From contig NZ_FXBS01000005.1 of the NCBI RefSeq assembly GCF_900178005.1, positions 124,001-188,000 of the forward strand: a DNA stretch of 64,000 nucleotides, read 5' to 3'. The position numbers were made by a program, and so were the translations under genes. The notes below the pieces were generated by a model. It was not told where the DNA came from. It did no database searches and saw only the letters and a list, made by a program, of their open reading frames with translations. Positions 35,934 through 44,857 of this stretch are shown in pieces. Position 1 is the stretch's first letter. Every line of letters starts with the position of its first letter. Origin of the DNA: Tuberibacillus sp. Marseille-P3662 (lineage in GTDB: Bacteria; Bacillota; Bacilli; Bacillales; Sporolactobacillaceae).

Positions 35934-36668
35934 ATGTCGGAATGGTTTTATAATCCACAGGTTGAATTTGATATGTTTGGTTCCGCTCATATAGTAACCA
36001 TCGGGACGGTTGCGTTACTCGTTATTGCGTTTTACTTATTTCGAAAAAAGCTATTACCCTATCGTGAGGGCATCCGCATCACCATTGGCTGGGCAATGAT
36101 TGGTACCCGGTTGGCCCTGGACATCTGGTATTTGGCAACGGGTCAATGGCATTACGAGTTTGCCTTGCCGCTTGAGCTCTGTAGTATTTCCTTGATATTG
36201 GGCGGTATTATGTTGTTGACTAAGAACAGGGTATTATTTGAAATCATCTATTTTATTGCTATTGGTGGGGCTATTCAGGCAGTCATGACACCTTTTTTAA
36301 ATTATGGATTTCCACAATTTCGTTATATGCAATTTTTCTTCGCCCATTTATTGGTGTTGATAGCACCACTTATTATGACCTGGCTGTACCAATATAAGAT
36401 CACATGGCAATCACTATTGAAGTCTTTTATCGCAGTGAATGGCATTGCGCTTGTTAATTTTGTCATCGATGCCTGGTTGAATGTTAATTATATGTATTTG
36501 GCAGGGAAACCTGATTCATCTAGTATGTTGGATATTCTTGGGCCTTATCCTTATTATATTTTGTCTTTGGAGGCCGTGGCTTTATTGATCTTCAGTTTGT
36601 TGTATTTGCCGTTTGGGTTGGTATCTATATGGCAAAAAAACCAGCGGTCTTCCGCTGGTAATCGTTAA
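35934..36668 (+). CDS. ywaF: YwaF/TIGR02206 family membrane protein
   Basis: A 244-residue protein with seven predicted helices of the YwaF/TMEM164-like family. Conserved features include FGSAHIVTIG near the N-terminus, GTRLALDIWYLATGQW, LPLELCSISLILGGIMLL and GIALVNFVIDAWLNVNYMYL with KPDSSSMLDILGPYPYYI. Function in bacteria is unknown. ATG 35934 is 7 bases after CGGGGTG; ATG 35928 is closer but in frame. Its last codons contain a hairpin that works as a terminator on the other strand. Confidence 0.85.
   Translation: MSEWFYNPQVEFDMFGSAHIVTIGTVALLVIAFYLFRKKLLPYREGIRITIGWAMIGTRLALDIWYLATGQWHYEFALPLELCSISLILGGIMLLTKNRVLFEIIYFIAIGGAIQAVMTPFLNYGFPQFRYMQFFFAHLLVLIAPLIMTWLYQYKITWQSLLKSFIAVNGIALVNFVIDAWLNVNYMYLAGKPDSSSMLDILGPYPYYILSLEAVALLIFSLLYLPFGLVSIWQKNQRSSAGNR
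36634..36659 (-). terminator. minus-strand terminator inside the end of ywaF
   Basis: ACCAGCGG / CCGCTGGT stem with 4-base loop. On the minus strand it is followed by seven T residues, so it ends the convergent spore-protein transcript while lying within ywaF coding DNA. Confidence 0.75.
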
Positions 36669-36757
36669 GCGACAGTTAAAAAGGTTTATGAACCCTCCAG
36701 GTGAAATATAATCACCAAAATTCAAGTCAACCATTCCAATGAGTCGTTTTTATCCTG

Positions 36758-36967
36758 TTAATGTTCTTCTGATCTTTGTATCTGTTGTCTGACTGTCTCA
36801 ACATCAGTATTGCTAAGAAACTGTGTATCTTGCCCACCCGTTGTCCGGGCAATATATTCCATGGCCTCATTATATGACATTCCTGAATCATCATTCTGAC
36901 GCTTGACTTTATCGATAGCTGTCCCAGCTTCGGTTACGTTCGATTTGCTATGCTCATGTTGTTTCAT
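36758..36967 (-). CDS. gamma-type small acid-soluble spore protein, atypical
   Basis: A 69-residue hydrophilic protein. Two gamma-SASP-like repeats are visible: EAGTAIDKVKRQNDDS near residue 13 and FLSNTDVETVRQQIQRSEE near the C-terminus, as in SspE repeats with VRxQNQ. Between them lies an inserted segment MSYNEAMEYIARTTGG, which is not in the Bacillus subtilis protein. Gamma-SASPs are amino-acid stores degraded when spores germinate. Translation from ATG 36967 (9 bases after AAAGGAG) is preferred over 36976. The insert makes the family call moderately sure. Confidence 0.65.
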   Translation of the reverse strand: MKQHEHSKSNVTEAGTAIDKVKRQNDDSGMSYNEAMEYIARTTGGQDTQFLSNTDVETVRQQIQRSEEH

Positions 36968-37054
36968 TTGAATCATCTCCTTTTGTCCGTTATTGTTATC
37001 TGCTTGTATTCGTTTTAACCACGCATGAACGATATCATTGAAGGAAATTGGGTT

Positions 37055-37083
37055 TTGACATATTCGGACAATATCGGTATAAT
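37055..37083 (+). promoter_or_regulatory. consensus sigma-A promoter ahead of the MFS exporter
   Basis: Perfect TTGACA and TATAAT with a 17-base spacer. Transcription should start near 37090, giving an approximately 115-base leader before the start codon. Confidence 0.85.
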
Positions 37084-37140
37084 TAAAAGGTTGATTATAA
37101 AATGTGCTTTACCTAATGATATATTTTTAGATTCAATAGG

Positions 37141-37185
37141 AACCACCTCTCTTTATGTGACAGACAGGAGAGGGGTTTATTTTTG
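37141..37185 (+). terminator. leader attenuator hairpin ahead of the MFS gene
   Basis: AACCACCTCTC pairs with GAGAGGGGTT (ten pairs, one bulged A) and is followed by TATTTTT, about 25 bases before the start codon. It lies between a consensus promoter and the gene, as in antibiotic-inducible transporter leaders. A four-codon frame (ATG at 37102, MCFT) precedes it. Confidence 0.6.
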
Positions 37186-37207
37186 AGAAATGGAAAGAGG
37201 TGAGTGT

Positions 37208-38428
37208 ATGTCAGCTAACACAAAGCAAGCCCCACTTTGGACGAAATCATTTTTTATGCTAATATTTGCAAACTGGTTTGTGTTCATGGGATTCCAAATG
37301 TTAATCCCAACATTTCCGCCTTATATTCAATCTTTAGGCGCATCGAGTCTAGAAATTGGCCTAGTCACGACGCTTTTCTCAGTTGGTGCTGTGTTTGCCC
37401 GCCCATTTATCGGCTATCTGTTGTCATTTAATAAAAGACGACCAATGGTCTTACTGGGTGTAGCGACGCTTTTGGTGCTAACCATCCTTTATCCTGTGAC
37501 TCAAATCATTTTTATCTTTCTTTTGTTTCGTCTCGTTCATGGTTTGGCATGGGGATGGACGTCAACATCGAACGGAACCGCCGCAGTTGACCTTGTTCCG
37601 AATTCTAGGATCGGTGAAGGCATGGGTTATTATGGATTATCAGTAACCTTATCCTTAGCAATTGCCCCGAGTTTGGGGATTTATGTGTATCAACAGTTTA
37701 ATTTTAACTGGGTGATTGTCATATCGACGCTTCTCTGTGTAACGTCATTCATTCTCATGTCGCGCGTTCGTTTTCAAACACCTGAGGCCATTAAACAAAC
37801 AGAGCGTAAGGATGTTCATTTCTCCTACTTTGGATCTTTAATAGAAAAAAGAAGTTGGTACCCAGCGTTGATCACCTTACTAACGACATTTGCTTATGGA
37901 TCTATTGTTACGTATATTGTGATTTTTGCCCAAGAGCGTGGTCTCGAGCATATTTTTCTTTTCTATTTGTTTAACGCGACATTTGCATCAGTGTCTCGGC
38001 CATTCTCTGGAAAATGGTTTGACCGCCATGGACCAAAAGCGATGGTTTCCGTGTGTGCCATCTTTGCATTCGCGGCTCTGTGGGTACTGTCGTTCGCAAC
38101 ATCAGATATTTACATCATTATTGCCGGCATATTATTCGGGATTGGTTATGGATCCATGCTGCCTTCATTGCAAGCGTGGATTTTGTCCAAAACAACAACC
38201 GAACGTCGCGGTGTCGCCAACGGAATGTACTTCTCGTGCATTGATGGCGGTATTGGTTTGAGCGCGATTGTGTTCGGCTTTATTTCAACGTTTGTGTCTT
38301 ACGGCGCTCTTTTTCAGATTGCGAGCTTTTGCTTTGTTGCGGTTTCATTATTGACGGTATTGGCTAAATCAGACAATAAGCAGGGTCAAAAACCGAATCA
38401 CACAAAAAAAGTTGCAGCCAATGAATAG
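37208..38428 (+). CDS. MFS exporter (12 TM)
   Basis: A 406-residue major-facilitator protein with 12 predicted helices. Helix 1 is followed by IPTFPPYIQSLGASSLEIGL, then a motif A-like ARPFIGYLLSFNKRRPM after helix 2 and motif A repeat ATFASVSRPFSGKWFDRHGPK in the second half. It resembles YwoG/YfkF-like putative drug exporters. ATG 37208 follows AAAGAGGTGAG. The leader structure upstream suggests inducible expression. The substrate is unknown. Confidence 0.9.
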   Translation: MSANTKQAPLWTKSFFMLIFANWFVFMGFQMLIPTFPPYIQSLGASSLEIGLVTTLFSVGAVFARPFIGYLLSFNKRRPMVLLGVATLLVLTILYPVTQIIFIFLLFRLVHGLAWGWTSTSNGTAAVDLVPNSRIGEGMGYYGLSVTLSLAIAPSLGIYVYQQFNFNWVIVISTLLCVTSFILMSRVRFQTPEAIKQTERKDVHFSYFGSLIEKRSWYPALITLLTTFAYGSIVTYIVIFAQERGLEHIFLFYLFNATFASVSRPFSGKWFDRHGPKAMVSVCAIFAFAALWVLSFATSDIYIIIAGILFGIGYGSMLPSLQAWILSKTTTERRGVANGMYFSCIDGGIGLSAIVFGFISTFVSYGALFQIASFCFVAVSLLTVLAKSDNKQGQKPNHTKKVAANE

Positions 38429-38431
38429 TGA

Positions 38432-38647
38432 AAAGAGGCTGGGATAAATTTAAAACAGGATACTCAAGAGCCGAACAATTAGATATAAAAGCAAATTCTA
38501 AGCGTCGTCAAAATATGTAGACGCCCGCGGCAAGCGAAGTATTTTGATAAAGCGATGACAGGAATGGCGATTTTCAACAAATAATCCGAACTGATTAAAA
38601 CAAGTTCGGATTATTCTGTGACTAAAATACTTTTTGTCCCAGCTTTA
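38432..38647 (+). repeat. dispersed intergenic element, compact copy
   Basis: A 216-base noncoding element with near-perfect inverted ends: AGGCTGGGATAAA at the left and TTTTGTCCCAGCTTT at the right. An internal hairpin AATAATCCGAACT/AGTTCGGATTATT lies near 38579-38617, with a GCCGCGG core. It matches the reverse complement of the longer element at 5647-6035. It resembles the many small palindromic repeat elements of Firmicutes. Confidence 0.75.
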
Positions 38648-38654
38648 TTATACT

Positions 38655-38942
38655 CTAATTGTTTACAAACTTCGCATCGAAAATAAACGGGCCAAACGGG
38701 ATCACAGATGCTAATGCGGCTAACAATGTTTTAATTATCCGCCAACGGTAGACAACTGTCATAATGAGGGCTCCAAGGATATATAGAATAAACAGGCCGC
38801 CGTGAAGGCCCCCCACAATGGTGACGACCATATGATAGTCAAAGATATACTTTAAAGGCATGGCGATACACAGTAATACTAAGTAGGACACACCTTCTGC
38901 ATAGCCGATCATGCGGAATATGCCTGGAAGGTTTTTTGACAT
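38655..38942 (-). CDS. DUF3817 family membrane protein (YdzA-like)
   Basis: A 95-residue integral membrane protein with three helices, matching the DUF3817/YdzA family (IFRMIGYAEGVSYLVLLCIAMPLKY, then GGLHGGLFILYILGAL). Function unknown. The start codon follows an AGGAGATGATGAC site. Confidence 0.85.
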   Translation of the reverse strand: MSKNLPGIFRMIGYAEGVSYLVLLCIAMPLKYIFDYHMVVTIVGGLHGGLFILYILGALIMTVVYRWRIIKTLLAALASVIPFGPFIFDAKFVNN

Positions 38943-39064
38943 GTCATCATCTCCTATGAGACTGATTTTACAGCTATTATAACAACGGCTGCTCGGCGAT
39001 AGAGAGATGAAAATAACGTTTTTGTGACAAGTCATGACTAGTAGTCATCTGGATGTCCTTTGTA

Positions 39065-40018
39065 TTAGTCAAACCAACCTTTCTTCCGGAACCAAATGAA
39101 CAAACCGGCCCCGACTATAAGCATCAGTCCAAGAATGATAAAGTAGCCATAATCCCATGTAAGTTCGGGCATATATTGAAAATTCATACCGTAAACACCG
39201 GCAATAAAGGTTAGTGGACTGAAAATAACGGTAATCACGGTCAATACCATCATTGTCCGGTTTTGCTGAAAAGAGTTGACTGAAAGATGGCTATCACGGA
39301 TATCTGCGGTCATTTCCCGGTTGGATTGGATCATGTCCGTTAGTTTTAAAAGGTGGTCGTGGATATCGGCAAAATACTCTCGCCGTTCGTGGACCCCTGG
39401 CAAATGGGTTGAATTTAACATCCGGTATAGTAAGTCACGCATGGGATTGATGGTCTGTCGAATATTCAATAAATCCTTCCTCGTATCAAATAATTGTTCC
39501 ATTAATACTTGCATCGGTTCCTCATCCGTGTTTTCGTCAATTTTATTTAAGTGGTCTTCGATTTCATACAGTAATGGAAAATAATTATCGACCATTTTAT
39601 CCAGAATTTCATAGACAATATAGTACTCATCCCATCTCTGTTCTCTGTCTGCCGTATTCTCAATCCGCTGCCATACATTGTTGATTTCTGTTGTTGCCTT
39701 TTTATGAAAGGTAACAATAAAATTGTCGCCTAAAAACATATCAATTTCGTGCTTGTCTAAATGACCCTTCTCAATAGCATGGGTAGCAATGAAAAAAAAT
39801 TGATCATAATAATCTAATTTTGGACGTTCAAGGGTTTTAACACTGTCTTCAATGGCCAATGGGTGAAAATGAAAGAAGGTCTCCAACTGCAAGATTTCCG
39901 CTTCAGTTGGCTGATTAAAATCGACCCAATAACGGTCAATATCTGGGTCATTTAAGCGCGTTAGGGAAGCGTCTGTTTCCAAACGTCCGTTAGTTGTTAC
40001 AATCAGTGTTCGTATCAT
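39065..40018 (-). CDS. corA: CorA-family magnesium/cobalt transporter
   Basis: A 317-residue CorA protein. The N-terminal two-thirds form the cytoplasmic funnel. Two C-terminal helices follow (near 258-278 and 291-311), with the selectivity motif YGMNF between them. It mediates Mg2+ (or Co2+/Ni2+) uptake as a pentamer. The start follows GAGGTGAGACC. No M-box riboswitch is visible upstream. Confidence 0.95.
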   Translation of the reverse strand: MIRTLIVTTNGRLETDASLTRLNDPDIDRYWVDFNQPTEAEILQLETFFHFHPLAIEDSVKTLERPKLDYYDQFFFIATHAIEKGHLDKHEIDMFLGDNFIVTFHKKATTEINNVWQRIENTADREQRWDEYYIVYEILDKMVDNYFPLLYEIEDHLNKIDENTDEEPMQVLMEQLFDTRKDLLNIRQTINPMRDLLYRMLNSTHLPGVHERREYFADIHDHLLKLTDMIQSNREMTADIRDSHLSVNSFQQNRTMMVLTVITVIFSPLTFIAGVYGMNFQYMPELTWDYGYFIILGLMLIVGAGLFIWFRKKGWFD

Positions 40019-40146
40019 GGTCTCACCTCACATCCTACAATAACTTCATGCCAAGGCAAAGGTCTCTCAATGACGTCGGCGTTAACTGTCGTCCCCATTG
40101 TAAGCGATAATGTTATTAAATGCGACGTTATAGCACAATGAAAGGG

Positions 40147-40175
40147 TTTACTTTTAGTGACATTTAATCTATACT
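40147..40175 (+). promoter_or_regulatory. promoter of the rsgA-paralogue leader
   Basis: TTTACT and TATACT with a 17-base spacer. The expected start near 40182 leaves a roughly 210-base leader before the rsgA start codon. Confidence 0.6.
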
Positions 40176-40208
40176 ACGATTAACAATGAAACGAAAGGGT
40201 GATGTGTT

Positions 40209-40280
40209 ATGACACAAGTGAACATCATGTTTGAAGTTGCCGTTAATTTCATAGCACAGCCCGCCGGACGAATTTTATAG
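40209..40280 (+). CDS. putative 23-residue leader peptide upstream of rsgA
   Basis: A short frame with an AAAGGGTGATG ribosome site 5-6 bases before its ATG encodes MTQVNIMFEVAVNFIAQP and five further residues. Its last third includes the left arm (GCACAGCCC, 40254-40262) of a hairpin whose right arm lies at 40329-40337, downstream of the stop. A ribosome in this frame would block the hairpin. That arrangement is typical of attenuation or translation-coupled leaders. It is called from structure and ribosome site only; no homologue is known to me. Confidence 0.45.
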   Translation: MTQVNIMFEVAVNFIAQPAGRIL

Positions 40281-40376
40281 TTTTTCATTTCCATTGATGA
40301 TTGTTTATAGGTGAAATGGATGACCCGTGGGCTGTGCCAGTTGCTCAGGGGTTTTTTGTGTTTTACAAAATCATTT
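40254..40376 (+). promoter_or_regulatory. leader hairpin and T-tract ahead of rsgA
   Basis: GCACAGCCC (40254-40262) pairs perfectly with GGGCTGTGC (40329-40337) around a 66-base loop. A TCAGGGGTTTTTTG segment follows about 15 bases later. The left arm lies in the leader frame. Confidence 0.5.
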
Positions 40377-40392
40377 AATGGAGATGTTTGTA

Positions 40393-41454
40393 TTGAATTT
40401 GAATAAATTAGGATGGCATACAGATTTTGAAGAGGCATTTACAGGTTATAGAAAAGAAGGTTTAACCGTCGGACGGGTTGCCTTGGAGCATAAAGGAAGT
40501 TACCAAGTTTTTGCCGAATATGGCTCGTTACGGGCTGAAATTTCAGGGAAGTACCACTATCAAGCTGAGACGCGGGAGGATTTCCCGGCTGTCGGTGATT
40601 GGGTGGTGATTTCGCTAAGGCCTGAAATGAATCAAGCCATGATCCACGCTGTTCTTTCGAGGAAGAGTAAGTTTTCAAGAAAGTCGGCGGGTGTGAAGAG
40701 TGATGAGCAAATTGTCGCAGCGAACGTTGATACGGTCTTTCTCGTCATGGCTTTAAACCATGATTTTAATATTCGCAGAATCGAGCGTTATCTTGTCATG
40801 GCATGGGAAAGTGGCGCCAATCCTGTGATCATTCTAAGTAAAGCAGATCTTTGTGACGATACAGATGAAAAAGTCAGCGACGTTGAGTCAGTGGCGTTGG
40901 GTGTCCCGATTCATGTCATCAGTGTGGTGGATGAAACAGGCTTCGATGGACTAACTCAATACTTGGATGAAGGGCAAACCATCGCTTTATTAGGTTCTTC
41001 AGGTGTTGGAAAATCAACATTGATTAATCATCTTTACGGTGAAGCTGTTCAACATGTACAGGATACCCGCCTAGGGGACGATAAAGGTCGACATACAACG
41101 ACCCATCGGGAAATGATCCTTTTGCCAAGTGGAGGGGTTCTCATTGACACACCCGGCATGCGTGAACTGCAATTGTGGGATTCAATAGATGGTATTGATC
41201 ACAGTTTTTCTGATATAGAAGCGCTCGCACGTGAATGCAAGTTCAATGATTGCCGCCACGACTCGGAGCCTGGCTGTGCGGTGAAAGCAGCGATTAAGGA
41301 TGGTCAATTGGATCAAGGACGTTATGACAGTTATGTAAAATTACAAAGGGAACTTGCCTTTTTACAGAGAAAGAATGATAAGAAAGCGCAATTAGAAGAA
41401 AAGAAAAAGTGGAAGAAGATCGCCGGTGACCGGACGAGGTTCCATCGAAGATAA
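40393..41454 (+). CDS. rsgA: ribosome small subunit GTPase RsgA, long paralogue
   Basis: A 353-residue circularly permuted GTPase. Order of motifs: N-terminal OB-like domain (VGRVALEHKGSYQV), G4 ILSKADLC near residue 158, G1 LLGSSGVGKSTLINHL near residue 200, G2 GRHTTTHREM, G3 DTPGM, and the zinc domain with CKFNDCRHDSEPGCAV. It binds the 30S subunit during late maturation. The TTG start 40393 lies 6 bases after GGAGATG. It is of the longer second-copy type found in Bacillales. A terminator follows. Confidence 0.9.
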   Translation: MNLNKLGWHTDFEEAFTGYRKEGLTVGRVALEHKGSYQVFAEYGSLRAEISGKYHYQAETREDFPAVGDWVVISLRPEMNQAMIHAVLSRKSKFSRKSAGVKSDEQIVAANVDTVFLVMALNHDFNIRRIERYLVMAWESGANPVIILSKADLCDDTDEKVSDVESVALGVPIHVISVVDETGFDGLTQYLDEGQTIALLGSSGVGKSTLINHLYGEAVQHVQDTRLGDDKGRHTTTHREMILLPSGGVLIDTPGMRELQLWDSIDGIDHSFSDIEALARECKFNDCRHDSEPGCAVKAAIKDGQLDQGRYDSYVKLQRELAFLQRKNDKKAQLEEKKKWKKIAGDRTRFHRR

Positions 41455-41462
41455 GATATTGA

Positions 41463-41498
41463 ACAGCGTTGCTCAAAGACGAGCAACGCTGTTTTTTA
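41463..41498 (+). terminator. terminator after rsgA
   Basis: ACAGCGTTGCTC / GAGCAACGCTGT 12-bp stem with a short loop and TTTTTT. Confidence 0.9.
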
Positions 41499-41611
41499 TC
41501 AGGGCTCTTTCTAAGAGATTGTTGCCTATTTTAAATAGACCTATGAAAGCTAAAGGTCGAAAATCAACCTCTCCTCTCAAATAGCAACAAAGTTTACGAA
41601 AATAGCCTTTA

Positions 41612-42826
41612 TCAAAAAGCCGTCATACACATTGGTTTCTTCGTAGCTGGAAAGATCGCTTGGATTACAGCATAGGCCTCTGGATCAGATAGTTCCACGA
41701 GCCCTATTTGATAGAGATTCTGGAAGGATGCGGTTCCCATCATAAGGGAGGAAAATTCGCTAATACCTATCTTCATTGCAAAATCATAGGATTGTTCGCT
41801 GCGGCTTACTTCGATACCTTCTGGAGATGTTGTGACCCAATAATCCCCATGAACGTCTGTCATAAACGGATCGTTAATGGTCAGCTTAAATCGAGTATCG
41901 GTAAGGTTGGCGTGTTGCTGTCCATAAGATTCAAGCACCATTTTAATATTAAGCACGCGGTACATGGGGCCAACACCAGCTATGTAAGATTCGTGATAAT
42001 CGGCGATAAAGCCATCCGTCATGTGGTGGTACCCATTTTCCGGATGATCTAAAAGAAAATAAAACGCTTCGTCAGTAGTATTCAACACGATTCGGTCAAC
42101 TTGGTCACGTTGATCGTACAGAAACCGCGAGAGTGCTTTTAACTCGGCAGGTGATTCATAGACGAACTCATGGATAAGCAGCTGATCGTTTTGAAAGGAA
42201 TATATGAGATAGCCCGTTAATCGACCAGAGTACGACCGGTATCCAATAATGGACCAAGCGTTGTAACTGCGATTTAGTTCACTTTCGAATTTTGGACGAT
42301 AGAACAAACCATGATTGTGTGCAGCAAAACGATTATAACAATCCATTATGTTGGGCTTATCGCTATCTGTTAAGTGGACAAGGTAGGCTTTTGATCCATG
42401 ACTTGGAAAAGCCTCTGGTTTGACGTGGTATTGTCTCACTTCAGTGCCTGTGCCAAACCCCATCTGTTTATAAAAGTGTGTATTGAAGGGGTGAAGCATT
42501 GCCCATGCAGCGTTTTGTTGACGGTAGTATTCAATAAAGAATTGGACAAGGTCACGAGCGACTTTCTCCTTCTTATGCAAAAGATCAACGGCCAGCAAAC
42601 CGAGCCCACCGGTAGGCATGTATTGTCCATAAACATTCATGTCAAAGTCAAATAACCTCATCCCACCAAGTAGCTGATCATTTTCATACAATCCGTACAA
42701 GTGCTGATTGGGATGGACTTTGAGCGTCGGCCACTTCATCACGTTTAAATCTGGAAAAGCGAGCTGAGCGATTCGTTGATACTGCATGGTTGCCTGCTGA
42801 CTTTGTATTTCCTTAACTACTCTCAT
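41612..42826 (-). CDS. Eis-like N-acetyltransferase
   Basis: A 404-residue protein with the three-part Eis plan: N-terminal GNAT domain (GGLGLLAVDLLHKKEKVARDL, acetyl-CoA loop near residue 75-95), a central second GNAT-like domain, and a C-terminal SCP2-like domain. The C-terminal residues are ...MCMTAF, giving the terminal carboxylate that acts in Eis enzymes. Known Eis proteins acetylate aminoglycosides and lysines. The Bacillus homologues have unclear roles. Start ATG 42826 lies after a GGAGGG site. Confidence 0.85.
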   Translation of the reverse strand: MRVVKEIQSQQATMQYQRIAQLAFPDLNVMKWPTLKVHPNQHLYGLYENDQLLGGMRLFDFDMNVYGQYMPTGGLGLLAVDLLHKKEKVARDLVQFFIEYYRQQNAAWAMLHPFNTHFYKQMGFGTGTEVRQYHVKPEAFPSHGSKAYLVHLTDSDKPNIMDCYNRFAAHNHGLFYRPKFESELNRSYNAWSIIGYRSYSGRLTGYLIYSFQNDQLLIHEFVYESPAELKALSRFLYDQRDQVDRIVLNTTDEAFYFLLDHPENGYHHMTDGFIADYHESYIAGVGPMYRVLNIKMVLESYGQQHANLTDTRFKLTINDPFMTDVHGDYWVTTSPEGIEVSRSEQSYDFAMKIGISEFSSLMMGTASFQNLYQIGLVELSDPEAYAVIQAIFPATKKPMCMTAF

Positions 42827-42971
42827 CAATGACCCTCCCTGGATGATTTATTATAGCGTAAGTCGGGCATATTGTATAAGGGGCAAAATAGAATTTTAAA
42901 AGGTATTTACATGAGAAGGTATAAGGATTATCATAAAAAGAAAGCGGTTACAAAGGTTGGGTGATTGTTCA

Positions 42972-43133
42972 ATGATCATGGAATCTCAATACCGACGTCA
43001 AGCCATGCAAGCACTTAAAGGTGCCGAATTTGCGAATGAAGGCAGGCAAAAGCCTAAGGTTAGGCGTAGACATAATCGTATTCATCACTTTTTCACTGTG
43101 TTTTTTTCAATAACAAGGATAAACGGTCAGTGA
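42972..43133 (+). CDS. small basic protein, unknown
   Basis: A 53-residue frame (ATG 42972, GGGTGATTG upstream, alternative ATG 42978). The N-terminal 40 residues are rich in Arg, Gln and Lys (YRRQAMQALKGAEFANEGR), followed by a hydrophobic stretch HHFFTVFFSI. It could be a small membrane-associated or RNA-binding protein. I do not recognise it. It lies alone between two minus-strand genes. Confidence 0.4.
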   Translation: MIMESQYRRQAMQALKGAEFANEGRQKPKVRRRHNRIHHFFTVFFSITRINGQ

Positions 43134-43154
43134 TGTTTACATCAGAAGATATAA

Positions 43155-43186
43155 AAAGCCCCCCGCTCTTAACAAGGAGGGGGCTT
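43155..43186 (-). terminator. terminator of the sulP gene
   Basis: AAGCCCCC/GGGGGCTT arms; reading on the minus strand a TTTTTA tail follows. It can also stop the small + strand gene. Confidence 0.8.
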
Positions 43187-43197
43187 AACATTGCCGT

Positions 43198-44646
43198 TTA
43201 GTGACCCGTCGACGAGAGGCCAATTTGATTCACAATCGATTGACTTTCTTCGTTAAGACCAATGATATGGACGGTTTTTCCGGCTTTTTGGTATTTAGCA
43301 ATGACTTTGGCAATCGCCGTGACGGCTGAGTGATCCCAGACATGGGAATGGCTGAAGTCAATGGTGACCACTTCAGGATCTGCTTTAACTTCAAATAAAT
43401 CAATAAAGTGACTCATTGTGCCAAAAAACAGCTGTCCAGATATCGTGTAGACTTTAACGTCGTCTTGGTAGCTGTTTGTTGCTTTGATCTTGGCCATTTT
43501 CCAACCGAAAATCAAGGCACTTACAATCACACCGGCAATGACACCTTTAGATAGATCGTGAGTGGAGACAACAACGGCGACGGTCAGAATCATAACCAAT
43601 GCATCTGAGCGCGGCATTCTCCACAAGTCACGTAAGGACTGCCAGTCAAATGTGCCAATGGACACCATGAACATCACACCGACAAGCGCAGCCATCGGAA
43701 TTTGTGTCACAACATCACCAAGGATCATAATCAGAAATAGTAAGAAGACACCGGCCACCAAAGCTGACAGTCGTCCGTTGCCGCCTGATTTAACATTAAT
43801 GACGGATTGTCCAATCATGGCACAACCAGCCATACCGCCGAAAAATCCAGTCGCAACATTAGCGATGCCTTGTCCTTTTATTTCTCGATTTTTATCACTC
43901 TTGGTTTCGGTCATTTCATCAACGATGGTTGACGTGAGTAGGGTCTCAGTCATACCAATGATGGCCAAAGTAATTGAATAAGGTAAAACGGTCATGAAAG
44001 TGTGAAATGATACATCAATGTTAGGCAAATGAAAAGTTGGAAGGGACTGCGTTATGTTGCCCATATCACCGACGGTTTTTAATTCAAGGCCAAATGAAAT
44101 GGTAATGATCGTCATAATGATGATGGCAATCAATGGCGCGGGAACGGCTGTTGTGAGTCGAGGTAACAAGTAAATAATTGCTAAGGTTCCTGCAACCATG
44201 GCGTACATCATCCAGGATTGTCCTTCAAAATGTGGCAGCTGGGCCATGAAAATCAGAATCGCTAAGGCATTGACAAATCCAATAATGACCGTTTGTGGTA
44301 GAAAAGTAATAAGACGGCCGAGTTTTAACGCACCCATAATCAATTGAATAATGCCGGTTAAAATGGTGGCTGCGAATAAATATTCAAGACCGTGATCGGC
44401 GACAAGTGTGACCATTAACAAAGCCATTGCTCCCGTGGCACCTGAAATCATACCCGGACGTCCGCCCGTGAAGGCAATGACAACGGCGATACAGAAAGAT
44501 GCATAGAGTCCTACCATCGGGTCAACACCGGCGATGATCGAGAAGGCAATGGCCTCGGGAATCAGAGCAAGTGCCACGGTCATTCCAGCTAAGACATCCC
44601 CGCGAATATTGGAAAACCATTGTTGTTTAATTGTTGCTAGATTCAA
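43198..44646 (-). CDS. SulP-family anion permease with STAS domain
   Basis: A 482-residue SLC26/SulP carrier: about 12-14 helices with [24 protein letters not shown] at the N-terminus and [14 protein letters not shown], then a C-terminal STAS domain (residues about 400-482, [18 protein letters not shown]). Substrates in the family include bicarbonate, sulfate and other anions; this one resembles the bacterial bicarbonate or unknown subfamily. Start ATG follows AAAAGGAGG. Confidence 0.92.
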   Translation of the reverse strand: MNLATIKQQWFSNIRGDVLAGMTVALALIPEAIAFSIIAGVDPMVGLYASFCIAVVIAFTGGRPGMISGATGAMALLMVTLVADHGLEYLFAATILTGIIQLIMGALKLGRLITFLPQTVIIGFVNALAILIFMAQLPHFEGQSWMMYAMVAGTLAIIYLLPRLTTAVPAPLIAIIIMTIITISFGLELKTVGDMGNITQSLPTFHLPNIDVSFHTFMTVLPYSITLAIIGMTETLLTSTIVDEMTETKSDKNREIKGQGIANVATGFFGGMAGCAMIGQSVINVKSGGNGRLSALVAGVFLLFLIMILGDVVTQIPMAALVGVMFMVSIGTFDWQSLRDLWRMPRSDALVMILTVAVVVSTHDLSKGVIAGVIVSALIFGWKMAKIKATNSYQDDVKVYTISGQLFFGTMSHFIDLFEVKADPEVVTIDFSHSHVWDHSAVTAIAKVIAKYQKAGKTVHIIGLNEESQSIVNQIGLSSTGH

Positions 44647-44857
44647 AGACTGTACCTCCTTTTAAAATAGTTAATTATATATAAAGCAAAACTAAGCTTG
44701 ATATTTTTTATTCAGACCAAAACATCATAACATGATAATGTCAAAACACCAAAAATGATGTAAGCGTATATCATCCCCTAATTGCTTCACTATTCTCTAA
44801 TATGGTCGTGGTATCTATGCAATCTTTATAATGAGTCATGAAGGTCAAATGGATATA

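Noticed and set aside
40169-40438. 89-codon minus-strand frame over the rsgA leader
   Set aside because: It is antisense to the promoter and leader and lacks a ribosome site.
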